A stretch of 64,000 bases of DNA, from the NCBI GenBank assembly GCA_002812745.2, contig NCSJ02000092.1, positions 62,001 through 126,000 on the forward strand. Reading direction: 5' to 3'. This document shows positions 34,034-45,363 of this stretch, piece after piece. This DNA is from Scytalidium lignicola. Taxonomy: Eukaryota > Ascomycota > Leotiomycetes. Under the pieces are notes generated by a model. That model worked only from the letters and a program-made list of their open reading frames with translations. It was not told where the DNA came from and made no database searches. Made by a program: the position numbers and the translations under genes. Within the stretch, counting starts at the first letter, position 1, and every line of letters begins with the position of its first letter.

Positions 34034-36128
34034 CTACTCTTCGAATCCCATAAAATCTTGATCCAACCATGATGGTTTTGTAGCTGTTGTAGCTGTAGTA
34101 GTTGCAATTGTAATTGTAGCCATTACAGTAGAGGTAGTATCTACTACCCACGGATCACTTACTACTGTTCCAGGCTGCTCAACAACGTTATCTCCAGTAA
34201 TATACTGACTTGGTCGATAATTATATGTACTGTCCAATATAAAATCAACTTCCTGCTCTTCATCTACAGACACTGCTATTCCTTTAAGTGTTGCTGGATC
34301 AGCTGGTTTATTAGGTGTTTCTACTAATAAATATACTAGCACAAGGTGTTGTTTTGTCTTCTTTCCTTGAGTAATACGTCGAATTACAGCCTTTCGTTCC
34401 CTTTCCTTTGCTCTCTACTCCTTCAGATCTTCAAGATATATCTTCTTAATCTGTGATTCTTGTTTCCTTTAGGTAATTTGAGCTTGTTTTTGTAAAGCAG
34501 CTTCCTCTTTTTGCTTCTTGATATGAAGTTGTTCTCGAAGATCAACAACATAACCTCCATCTTTAGACTTGGTTACTCTTTTTCAGCTTCGTGCTTTAGC
34601 TTCTGATAGTTGTTTCTAGCTTGATATTCTCAAAGATTGTTCAATACTTGTAAGGTTTAGATAATCAAGTACAAACTTCGTACCTTTGATTGTTGATAAG
34701 TATTGATGTGCTGAAGGACTTGAAAACACTTCTGGAATATACGTTTCAAGTTCTTTTAAAGCTTGAACGTTATGGCGTGCTGTTTTAAGTGTAGCAAGAA
34801 GAGCAGGAAGGGTTAGCTCTAGTTCTTTTGGTTGATCAGGAGTTGAATACACACGTAATTTTGCAAGTGTTTTCTCTACTTCTATTGGCCATATACCACT
34901 TTCACGGAAAGCATAGCGTACAATTATTTCTGTGAAGGTTTTCTTTCGAATTTCATTTAAATCACGAAGAAAAGAAGTAACCGTATATTCAGATTCAAGG
35001 CGTATAAGTACTTTACGGACAGCTTGTTTATGGTAATATTTGTATAGCCGAAATACCTTCACATCTAAAGGTTGAATAATATGAGTAAGGTGTACTGGAA
35101 ACTATAAAGGAATAATATGATACTTTGTAACAAGCTTTATAAACTCTGTAGATTCATAAGATTCATGGCTATCTATAAGAAGAAGCTTATTCTTAATTGG
35201 TTGATTGGTTTCTGAATCAATATATATATGCTTTTGTAGATGCTATATTCCTTCTTTTGCACTAGAATATTGGATAAAATGCTATAACCACATGATTCCA
35301 ACTTCATTATTTATATAGCCTTTTTCAGTAGAAATAAGGCGTGTATAGTCAAGGAGGTTCTCTTGTACCCAGCTTTCTATAATCCATACACCTTCAACAA
35401 GTATGACAAGTGGAATAAGTGCTTTTCCATCAGCTAAGACACATTTTATAACAATGACAGACTTGCGATTCTGAAAGGTACCTTCATAAAGTTAATAATT
35501 TATTAGCAAAAGAATGTACTTAAGAGAATATATTTATTTTAATTACCTCTTTAATTTCTACTGGCACAATAACTTCTTCTCCAAGTGTAACACCAACCTG
35601 AAAGCTTGTTTCATCCATATTATAGATATCACACCTCTCAACCTTATTCTCATACTTCAGATCCTCATACTTCAAAAACCATTGTTTTATTTCCTCCTTA
35701 TCTTGAGCTTGAATTCGTTCCTTTTCAATCGGTTTGGTGGTAATAATATGGAAGGCTGGATTATCCTTCAAAAATCGTTGCAACTATGTCCTAGATGGCT
35801 CTTCTCCACTGCTATTAAGGCGTGTAGCTGCCCTTATAACCATAACTCTGTTTAAGGGGTTTCCATCATATGCTTGAGTTCGAATATGTGCGCATAAAGC
35901 CTCAATTTGGTGTGGTTTCAAGAAAGGAGGACGTCCAGAAGGTTTATTAGCCTTTTTTATAGGGGTCAATTGACGTTGAATTGCCTTGCGGAGGGTGTTG
36001 ACTTTGAGCTTGAATATATGTGCTGTAGCTGTAATTGTAGCACGATCATCAGGGTCGTTTTGGTTGTCAAGATACCACTGAATAGCTTCTTTCAATTGAT
36101 CATTCATAGTAGAATTAGTCCTCGACAT
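34034..36128 (-). pseudogene. pogo/Fot1 transposase, interrupted
   Basis: Reading from 36128: an N-terminal psq-type helix-turn-helix (AHIFKLKVNTLRKAIQRQ), a CENP-B-type helix-turn-helix (GRPPFLKPHQIEALCAHI to AFHIITTKPIEKERI), then the DDE core. The core shows the first Asp in NMDETSFQVG, the second in LLLIDSHESY and the third in THIIQPLDVKVF. The C-terminal tail runs to 34034. At least five in-frame stops break it, for example TAG at 35784 where Gln fits. Between about 35481 and 35550 the frame changes by one. A GT-AG interval of 65 nt (35482-35546) is present but does not restore the phase by itself, so an intron plus indel, or a frameshift, is likely. It no longer encodes a whole protein. 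Confidence 0.88.
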
Positions 36129-36215
36129 GATTAAATGTATTTAATCTCAAAAATGTATGGTAATCACAGTATAAACGCGAGATCAAGTATGCGACTTTAA
36201 TGTTTGGGTTTACGC

Positions 36216-36311
36216 GAAAGGTGACGGAGGTTTTGGAAGGTGATGGGGTTTTGGCGCCAACCGCCCCTGGGTGGTTGGTCAGCGATAAAACTGCGTACGA
36301 GCGCAACCGAC
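36216..36311 (-). repeat. Right 96-bp TIR of the pogo-type element
   Basis: Inverse of 33864-33959, with no mismatch seen. Followed by the TA duplication at 36312. Confidence 0.93.
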
Positions 36312-36313
36312 TA

Positions 36314-37087
36314 TTAAGCCTTGTTGTCTCGCAGCTGTGCGAGCCATCGGTCTCTTGTATGGCAAATGGAAATGGAGAGCTAGGCCATGCGGGTAGCAGT
36401 TGATGTAGCAGTGACAGCAAACGGGATGATCTGCCAGCATCCTACTGGCTCCCGCAGCGGAACCAGCGCTTACAAGCTACGTCGTTAGGGTGTACGTACC
36501 AGATGGTAGGTGTGTGCCACTAATTGATCCCTAGGAAGTCTACGGAGTACTGTACTTCCACAGCTAATAATTAGCGGGGGTTAACTTGGGCACTATAAGA
36601 AGGATGTTCTTACTACCGCGGGATAGGGGAAGTTTAAGCATGAAGAGTGCCGAACCATTCTTACTCCGAATCACCGGATGAGATTACTTCTATGCATTTC
36701 ATCAACCTCTCCATTGTTGCCGTGTTGTACGATACCAATATATAGCAAAGTACTGACAACTCTTGATTCCAATAGCCCTTTACTCTCCGGCATAGGCGCC
36801 TTCAGTCTGCCATACATACGGCCGTTACCTAGAACATCTGTATTATTTGACAGGACTTCAGGGTTGGGGTATTACCGATACTGCATGAATCCGTCTTATG
36901 TAGTAGATTATTTCTTGTGAAGAACCGTCAGATAAACCGGAGCGGATTAAATATACCTGTGACGAAGTGTCCAGATAGAAGTCAAATTCAATTCATGTAT
37001 AATCTAATAGCGTTCTTAATTTATATCCTTAATTTGGCCGTATCTAAAGAGAATCATCTTAGCTAAATAATTCGAGGTCCGCAATCT
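36314..37087. other. Gene-free interval downstream of the GMC gene
   Basis: Normal-composition DNA with no recognisable frame. It contains one GGAGTACTGTACTTCC-like palindromic word near 36544. Confidence 0.4.
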
Positions 37088-39252
37088 CTAATCCAAATTG
37101 TGCTCTTGAATAATCTTTTCAGCAGCAAACTCCCCAACCAAGTACGCCGTGGCTTGGCTATGATTGCTTTAAAAGGGGGTAATTAGCTGGGAACTCTACA
37201 TATCGGGGATTCTTTTAACGTACCTAGGTGTCAATGGACAAACACTGAGATCAGCAACGCGAAGACTCTCAATTCCGTAAACCCGCAGCTCGGAGTCAAC
37301 GCAGGCCATCTTATCTCCCTTCTTGCCCATCATGACAGACCCGTTAGCATGCCAAATTGGGCTTAAGCTTAGCTTAATGAATTCCTAGATACTGCGTTAG
37401 TAAGTGGTCTTAATTTCATGGAAACAAGATTTCTTACCCAGACGTCTTCGTCAGATGAGCTCTTCGGCCCAAATATTAAGTGTTTCCAGAACTTAGCATA
37501 TGTTTTGGTCTCCATAAATTGCATAGCCTTACGCACGGCACTGATTAAGTTAAGTCGATCAAATGGATGCTGCATGAATGCCATGTCCACCAAAGGAGGA
37601 TCGGCTGGGTTGGCAGACTGAAGCTTCACAGAGCCGCGGGATAGTGGATGCATCATGATGACAAAGATATTGAGGAATGCGTCTTCCTTGTCATCGAATG
37701 TGTATCCTGGAGGTTGAATTCCAGCATTCTAGATAAGAAATTATACATCAGTAAATATGTTTTTTGAATCATTTCAAAATCAAGTGTCATACCAGTATAA
37801 TCTCGTAATTGGGCACGGTTGGCTCATTGATCCATGCTTGGATACTAGAATCTAGAGCCTTGAATTCTTTGCTATTGGTAACGGCAGGGTCCTTGTGGAA
37901 CGAGAGGGCAGTCTCATGCTGCGCTGTTGCCATTTCCCCGGTATGATCTCGCAGCCATTGATCTTCTGCAGCTTTAACTTTCTCTGGGTTGAACATGAAG
38001 GCAACTCGATCAGATACACCATGACCAAGGTGGTGAAAGATAGGTGAACCACAATGGTCTTGTAAATTTTCCCCAACACCAGAAAGATCATGCTTTACTT
38101 CAATATTCAGAGTAGCAAGTTCTGCAGCTGGACCAATTCCAGAGAGGAGAAGAACTTGAGGACTGTTAATCGCACCAGCACAAAGAATTACTTCTGTTGT
38201 TGATGATGCTGTAAAGTTTGGTTAGCTTCCAGTCTTACTTCGCTCTTTACCAATACAGAAAAACAAACCTTTACGACCGTCAGTAGTTTCAATACCAACT
38301 GCTTTCTTGTCTTCCAAGACGATCTTAGCGACCTGCGCATTTGTCCAGATTATCAAATTATCAGGCTTTTCAGAGTGAATGTGAGCACTCGCACTTGTCG
38401 TTCGTAAACCAGCTTTCGTTGCCAGAAAGTCTAAGCCAACTCCCATTGGATTTCCAGAGTTAAGGTTTAGGTTAAGTGGTATCTGTAAATAATAAGCTTG
38501 TATTTAATCCTGTCACCTAGCTTCATGATACTTACATCAAGCTCAGCAGCACTTTCTAAGCTAATCTTCAACCCCGCATCAAGTGTGGAGGACAAACTGA
38601 TTTGGACAGGTCTAGGAGTACATATTAGATACGAAGTAAATAATAACAGGACATAACACTTACCCATCTGTACCCATGCTCCCAGGTTCAATGTTCACAT
38701 ACTTCTTAACTTCTGGAGATAGCTCATCAGTGGATATAGATTCGATCTGTCCAAATCTTTCGTTAGATATTGCAGAAGATAAATGTGTCCAGATGATTAA
38801 AGCTTAAGCTTACCCTTTTAAATCTTTCTTCCGACTTTTGCCACGTCCACTCCTCACTCCCAACTAGCTCTGCCCAACGATCATAATCGGCAGTAGCACC
38901 ACGAGTGTAAACCATAAAGTTAATCAAGGACGATCCTCCAAGGCCCTTTCCTCGAGCATATGGTAATGCTTTCCCATCAAGGACAGGGTTAGGAGTCAAG
39001 ACGTAATTATAATCCCAGTCGGGCTTGGTAAAAGCATTGAGAAATCGGTTTGCTGGCATACGGTGGGTAGTATCCAAACCATCTCCACCAGCCTCAACGA
39101 GGAGAACGGAAGGTTTCTTTTTGGTTGATGCAAGACGTTTGGCTAGAAGACACCCAGCGGTATCACCTTGGTCATTTAGTGTTTGAGTTTATGAGAATGA
39201 TAAAAGATCACTGCTTACCTCCAACAATAATGAAGTCAAATGTACTTGCCAT
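37088..39252 (-). CDS. GMC-family FAD oxidoreductase
   Basis: Glucose-methanol-choline family flavoenzyme, oxidising an alcohol with FAD; the substrate is unknown. Nine exons on the minus strand: 39219-39252, 38814-39166, 38664-38746, 38536-38611, 38269-38482, 37793-38208, 37438-37728, 37224-37384 and 37088-37166. They sum to 1707 nt, giving 568 residues, the normal family length. Introns are 52-67 nt. Motifs are the N-terminal FAD site [18 protein letters not shown], the GMC signature [40 protein letters not shown], the active-site region [11 protein letters not shown], and C-terminal [28 protein letters not shown] (split here by an intron). The second Gly of GxGxxG is Asp13, unusual for the family. 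No signal peptide is seen, so a cytosolic choline-dehydrogenase-like enzyme is likely. Confidence 0.9.
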
Positions 39253-39836
39253 GGCTGTTAGACTTCTGCAAAAAGACAGGTTCTTAACACTTTGGGATGG
39301 ATATATTTCCAAAACTGCTATGGGATAAGGGTATTTGATGATATCTTAAGAAGAGCTGTCTGAAGGATAATCAGTTTGAAGGAAAGACCGTCTAATAAGC
39401 ATTCTAAAAATATAGTATCCTATTATAGGATTTGAGAAATCAATGCAACCATAATAAGCTAAACCAACAACCATAGTAAGCTAAAAGCCATAGCAAACCA
39501 ACAGTGATAGCAAGCCCCACTGACAATAGATTTTAACTCTGAGTGGAGTGAATCCAAAATGTTGGCTTGGATGCATTGCCAATTCCTTAGCTTAATTTCC
39601 ATTCACGACAGCATTTAATGACAGTTTCATTCAGACAGACTGTTCTTTCTGAAACCGGTATACCTTGACGCTTGACAGGACGGAGTTGGTAGCATTTATG
39701 CAACTTTAGATCTACGTTTGTTTGTATGTAGATGTGGAGTGTGCATTTGGCATGCGTGTTATTCGATTTAGCCAGTTCAAAATTTAAAACTTAAGCTGTC
39801 ACAGCTGTCACAGGATGCTGACAATAGTAGTGGTCA
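39253..39836. other. Upstream region of the GMC gene
   Basis: About 580 bases with no coding sign, ending at the TA-flanked MITE. The GMC promoter must lie here. I see no clear regulatory motif. Confidence 0.4.
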
Positions 39837-39838
39837 TA

Positions 39839-40259
39839 ACGTAATTCCCGATCTACTCGGTCAATCGGCCACACAATCTACCCGTCACCCTAGATTTACT
39901 GCAAAATCAATCAGAATTAACCCCTTGCAAATTCAACAACTATATTAAGTTACAAGCTGAAATTGTAACTGAAAATAAGCTATTATATTATAATTACGAG
40001 CGCTACTTTCNTTTTGTTCTTTAGATGTTTATAATAGTATTAAATATAGTTTTCAGCTNAAAAAATAAAGGTCATTCTGCTATACAGCTTAAACCACAAA
40101 TACTGATATCATTAAATTTTGTATAAACATTTTAAAACGAATAAATAATCAAATTAGAAAAATCTAGTTTGATATAAACATAGTTGTTGTTGAATTTGCA
40201 AATGGTAAATCTGGGGTGACGGGTAGATCGTGTGGCCGAGTAGCCGAGTGGAATTACGT
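39839..40259. mobile_element. 421-bp TA-flanked MITE
   Basis: Ends ACGTAATTCC and GGAATTACGT are inverted and bordered by TA (39837-39838 and 40260-40261). The inverted similarity continues through CGGCCACAC, ATCTACCCGTCACCC, AGATTTAC and TTGCAAATTCAACAAC for about 110 bp per side. The centre is A+T-rich and non-coding. It is a Tc1/mariner-type MITE by its TA duplication. Its ends do not match the pogo element at 33.9-36.3 kb, so it belongs to another family. Confidence 0.85.
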
Positions 40260-40261
40260 TA

Positions 40262-42905
40262 CATGAACGGTATTTGCTGAGTAAGATTAAAACCGCATAT
40301 CTCCGTCCCTCTAGTTTCTACACAGCTAAAGGCCCTAAGTCTGAGTGGTGGAGAGTGTACTGTACGGAGAGCCTATCAAGAGTCGAAAGGGCGTAAAGCG
40401 GTGAGCATTAGTCAGATAAAGCTAGAATAGAAGCATTAAGTTGAAGGAGAACATATTTATATCATAACTGATAAGTATTGTATACATGGAGTATACGCTC
40501 TTGCTTACTTCCAACCGAGAGGGGGGAAAAGCCGGGGCCACGATCAGTGAACTTAACCGGATTCGATAAATGCCAGGTTTCATCTTTGTACAATTAAATT
40601 ATATTTAACACTCCTCTTACTACTGTACAACTCTGAAATTAAAATGAAATAACTATTTTTAAAGTCGCAGATCGATATCTGCCTAGGCGGCAAGATTGCG
40701 GAGGAGCTTACCAGAGATATAGGGCTTACTTGACCATCTTGGATCAAGGTCTCCTTAATGGTATCTGTAAAATCGGGTCAAATTTTGGCAAGGATCCTGG
40801 TCGTAGGTAATCATATGGTACGACTTAAAGCTGTCTATTTTCATCCCTTTCTGCACACCTCTATACCTGCTCTTGCAACGCCTCAATTTCGACCTGCACC
40901 TCTTCTTTACCTTCCTCACCTCTATCTAACAGTTGGGGAATTTGGCGACCTGATCATCCGTCCTCTGCAGCGTGGTACAAGCCGAAAAATTCTGCCGAAG
41001 AGGTCTGAGCCATTTTCTCGGCAGCTGGATAACGCGGGACGGGCCGATCCGTGCAGCCACTAACACGAAGAATCTCAGATTTAAGATTCGCACTCTGCTA
41101 GCCGCTAGGTAAAGGCATATTTAACGCTACAGAGATTTCCTACTGAACGATCTGCTTCCTAGTGCCAATAATTTATCCTGTACAGCGTTACATCGTTGAA
41201 AACCCCAAAATTTAGATTTTCCGGTAACAAATAAAGCTACCGTATCACGACATAATTCTACTATCATGTAAGAAACATTAACCAAGACACGTAAGACTAT
41301 AAATAAGCTAAGAAAGACTTAGAAATCATTCTGTGGGTTCATTAGTAGCTACTCTCAGCCCAATTATGCATGCTGGTGCATTGTCGTGGCTGCAAATCAC
41401 GATGCATCGGTGTCAGAGCTCAGGAACGCAGGAAAATCGCATATAAAGTGTATTGCACAGAGCTTGATTAATTTGTATGATAACTAGAACATAATAATTG
41501 ATTGATAGGTTGGTAAGACCATCTCTAACCTCCCGAATTCCGAATTCCTCGAGAGCCGAACTGCCGGCAATTACGTTGACATCCCCGACAATCAGACTCG
41601 CCTGTTTATCCTGATACGTGCACATGTCGCTAACCTTAGTTAAAATGAACTTACTTTTTTCCCTGCTGACTAATCAGAGATAATGGTTTTAGTATGACGG
41701 AAGTTTGTCGAGAGATAGGTACATAGATTTCTTAGGAGCATATTCAGCGGGAGTCTGATCACTGTCAATTTCATCCCAAAATTAAGTCGGGGCCACAAAT
41801 TCGTATCTACGAAGGCTGGAGTGACAGAGTTTAGTATAAGACGAGCGAGATTGAAAGCATGGGAAAAGAGAGGCTTACACAATAGCTATACTACGGCAGC
41901 TCTATGTGCTGAACGACTCTACTTACTATTCCTTACAGGATATATAATGTGGTATGGAATACCGTTCCCTACGTACAGAGACCTATTGAGACCCATACCA
42001 CGTGATCTCCCTATAGCTGTAGTCGTAGTAGCCACACCGAACAATAACNTTTTTTTTCTTCCTATTCTACCGTATGCTACGTTATGATTGGTTACAGCTA
42101 CCCTCCCTTCAGGCCATACAGAGCACTCTCTCATGCTACCGACCTTGCCACCGTATATTCTGATCGTACAACCCCTAGCACCCGTCTACTTACAATAGTG
42201 TTTTAAGTCAAAGTTAACTTAATTAAGAATTTATAACGTCATGAAGTTGCTAAGTATCACTTTCTCATTTTATGTGATAACTTTTACAATTTTATTTTTG
42301 GATAAATTTTGGCAGAGAAAGTTGGTCGAATTCAAACTCGCTAAACTGGCGCTACGGGAAACCTAGTCGTCCTGGTCGTCCTGGGTCTAAGCGTATCTAT
42401 GCTTAAGTCGCTCCGAGAGTAGTACCAACTGAAGATTATTTCATTTATTGCCCGAGATTTCTATCCACAAGGCCTGTACTAATGTGCGAACTCTCCCAGA
42501 ACCATGTCCTCCACCTGCCTACCTTAAGCAAGGAGCTTTAAAGCTACCAAGCATGTACAAGTTTCACATGAACTCAATAACTGTATTCTGCAGGTCCTGG
42601 AGCTTTCAAGCTACCACCCTGTTTCCATAATATCAATGAAGNAAAAAAAAACGCCTGATGTGCCACGGTGATAAAAAGAAAGGGGAATACATGACGGTGA
42701 ATCTGTTCGCTAAACTGGCACATCGAAAAACTGGGGAAAGCCTTTTTATAGGCTGGGAGTCGTGCTGGCGGAAAAGGGGGAGGGTTTCGTGATTGGTTAC
42801 GCGAGCGCAANTTTTTTTCGTCCGCAATTTGTTATTTGGCCGGCAAATGTAAGGTGTGCCGTGGCCCAAAAGACTGGCACTCAAATGGTCCGTCTCTTGA
42901 CAGTT
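40262..42905. other. Gene-poor 2.6-kb interval
   Basis: Several open stretches of 60-100 codons occur on both strands (for example 40758-41063 and 42762-43052), but none resembles a known protein and most overlap one another. A 13-base word, TCGCTAAACTGGC, is repeated directly near 42339 and 42707. Single Ns lie beside T runs near 42049, 42642 and 42811. Confidence 0.4.
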
Positions 42906-44920
42906 TTACATATCCATAGAATCACCACCGTTGGTGTTGGCGAAGTTGAATCCGCCTTGAGTAGCGCCGTTGGTTCCGAAACCGAATGCAGTTCCGCCGG
43001 CTTGAGGTGCAAGAGCACCATCGACCTCTCCTCCGGTTTCCTCTTCATCTGAGAAATACTTTTCAATCATGTTGTAGGCCTTCATATAGATCTCCTCGTT
43101 TGCATTGGTCTGGCAGTCATGGATCTTTTCCATGCCTTGGCATTCCTCAATGAAGAGGGCATAGCGATTGATGCTCTCAGTTCCTTCAGCGGCCGCATCT
43201 TTGTCCATCTCACCGACCTTCAAGATATTTTCAAGTCCATCAAGAGCGACTTGGATAATTTTGTTATCAGGGCACGCAAGAAGGTCACACAGTGGCTTAA
43301 TGCAGCCTTGGTTAACCAAGTAGCGGATTTGCTCTGGCTTTTGAAGACCGCCCGAGGTGGCATTTGAGATGGCCCAGCAAGCCTCCTTGCGAGTTTTGAG
43401 ATCACCATTGGAGAGAAGGTGGATGAGAGGTGGAATTATGTTTGCATCAATGACAGCTTGAATCTGTGTTGAATTTCCCGCAGTGATGTTTGAGATGGTC
43501 CAGCAAGCTTCCTTACGGATCCCATCCTTGCCTGAGCTCAACAGTGAAAGCAGAGCAGGGAGAGCCCCACAGTTAATAATGACCTGAGTTTGAACATCAT
43601 CGCCAGTAACAATGTTACCGACTGATCGTAGCGCAGGGGTCTGAACAGAGGTGGAAGCGTGTGTGAGAAGTTCAACAAGACGGCGGGGGATACCAGCCTC
43701 AATAACAGCTTGAATCTTATCATTGGCGCCATCAGACAAATATGAAATAGCCCAGCAAGCATCAATCAGAACCTCATCGTCCAAGGAATAGACGAGCTTG
43801 GCGAGAACTGGCAGGGCAGGGAAGATCTGTTGATATGATAAGTAATTATAGCCTAAATGATCGAGATTCATTACTCACGGTATTCCAATCTGGTTGAGGA
43901 GATTTTCCACGGCAAAAGTTGCTGAGAGTCCACGTAGCATTTCGAAGCATGCTTAACTTGCGGCTGTCGCCCAATAGGCTGAGGAGAGGCTTAAGGGCAC
44001 CACAACTAAGAACGTAGTCTCGGCAAGCCGGACTGTCACCTGCAATATTTCCCAAGGCCCAAACGGCCTGTTCTCTAACGTCGGGCTCATGGCTGCCTAG
44101 CAATTCCACAAATATAGGGACAGCTCCTGCCTCAATCACGACTTGTGTTTGTTGTGCGGAACCTGACGCAATGTTTGTAAGAGCCCAAGCAGCCTCAAAC
44201 TGTACAAGCGTATGTGGAGAGCGGAGGAATTCGACAAATCGACTAACGACACCCGTCTTAATTACTTCCTCGATTGGGGGATTTCGCTCTTTGGAAAGAA
44301 GCTTTCTAAATTTGGTAGTAGCTTGGATTTGTAGGTCGATCTGGTCAGAGAATACGCCTTGGACCATCTGTGGGAGTTCCTCGTTCAACTAGATTATCCA
44401 TTACCAATTAGAAATGTTCTCTATAGTTGTAACAGATGCGCAGAAGCAGCTCAGAGATGAGAGGGGATGCCTGTGAACTCATATCGTCGATAGCGTTGCT
44501 ACGAGTACTGCGTCGCCCCACAAGCGAAAACAATCTTCCATTTTGAGCGATACCCCACCATGGATAGGAATAGTTTACGATGAAGACAACCACCTGGTGG
44601 CTTCCAAGATTGTTTGTTGGCGGGTCGCATAAAGCCTTAACTGCAATATTGATTTGTATGGAAAGGTCTAAACAGCTTACCTGATTCTCTGATGGGGCGG
44701 TATCATCGTCACTATCAGGCGCAGCGCCTAGAGCGGCTCCAGGTCGAGAAGTACCATCTCCTGCGGTGATACCTCTTCTCTTTGCTAAGTTCTCTTCACG
44801 TTTTGCTTTACGAATCTCAACTTGCTGCTCCTCCCGACGTCGTCGTAACTCTTCAGGCTTGAAGGTGTTCTTCGCCTTGAATTGAGTCCGACGATGCTCT
44901 GGGATGTAACGCTCCGCCAT
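42906..44920 (-). CDS. SRP1: Importin subunit alpha
   Basis: Karyopherin alpha: binds classical nuclear localisation signals and, with importin beta, carries cargo into the nucleus. Three exons, 44681-44920, 43879-44388 and 42906-43826, total 1671 nt (556 residues, the usual size). The first intron is long (292 nt), the second 52 nt. The N-terminal importin-beta-binding domain starts [20 protein letters not shown], with the basic [18 protein letters not shown]. Ten armadillo repeats follow, with the repeated Trp/Asn ladder: [55 protein letters not shown] and [11 protein letters not shown]. The C-terminus is Gly-rich ([10 protein letters not shown]). The ATG at 44920 is chosen over an in-frame upstream ATG at 44950 because it begins the conserved [10 protein letters not shown]. 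It is divergent from Pot1. Confidence 0.97.
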
Positions 44921-45363
44921 GACTGTGAATTTGTCAAGGAAGATTCGCAAGTTTAGTCGAAATTGAGTATCTAATAGTGGCTACACAGAACCAGTCTGTT
45001 GTGTTGTGTAGATGTGGTTGAGTTAGAGGTTGGAATAATTGAGAAGAAGACCAACTGAAAGAAGCTTGATGGGTCCAGGAATGCGGCATGCCTGGGAGAA
45101 CGTGACTTAGCCGAGGATTACTAACACGCCCGTGGTGGGGTTATCAGACATTGGCATCCGCGTCTCCCAGAAAGGGTCGACGCGTCTGACAGAACTATCA
45201 AGACGTGCATTTAAACCCATTTGCTCTGGAAACTGACAACAATAGAAGTTAATTATGTGATCGTTTAGTAGTTTAAAATTCTACTTTTATTAAATAAGGG
45301 TATTTCGAAAAGCACGTGTTTTAAATTTTATGCCTCTCAGGAGCATCTATTCAAAATCGCTAA
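44921..45363. promoter_or_regulatory. Shared promoter region of importin alpha and Pot1
   Basis: These 443 bases separate two divergently read start codons and must hold both promoters. No TATA box at a convincing distance is seen. An ACGCGT-containing word (GGGTCGACGCGTCTGAC, about 45175) is present; ACGCGT is the MCB cell-cycle box in yeasts, but a role here is conjecture. Confidence 0.5.

Larger units (their letters stand above)
33864..36311 (-). mobile_element. pogo/Fot1-type Tc1-mariner element with 96-bp TIRs
   Basis: A 2448-bp DNA transposon flanked by TA on both sides (33862-33863 and 36312-36313), the target duplication of Tc1/mariner. The inverted repeats 33864-33959 and 36216-36311 are identical over 96 bp by eye. 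The transposase lies on the minus strand. The body has a moderate number of RIP-type stops, so the element is younger or less mutated than the retroelements to its left. Confidence 0.93.

Noticed and set aside
40758..43052. Several open frames of 60-100 codons on both strands before importin alpha
   Set aside because: They overlap each other, show no family motif, lack plausible splice joins and include translated Ns. They look like chance frames.
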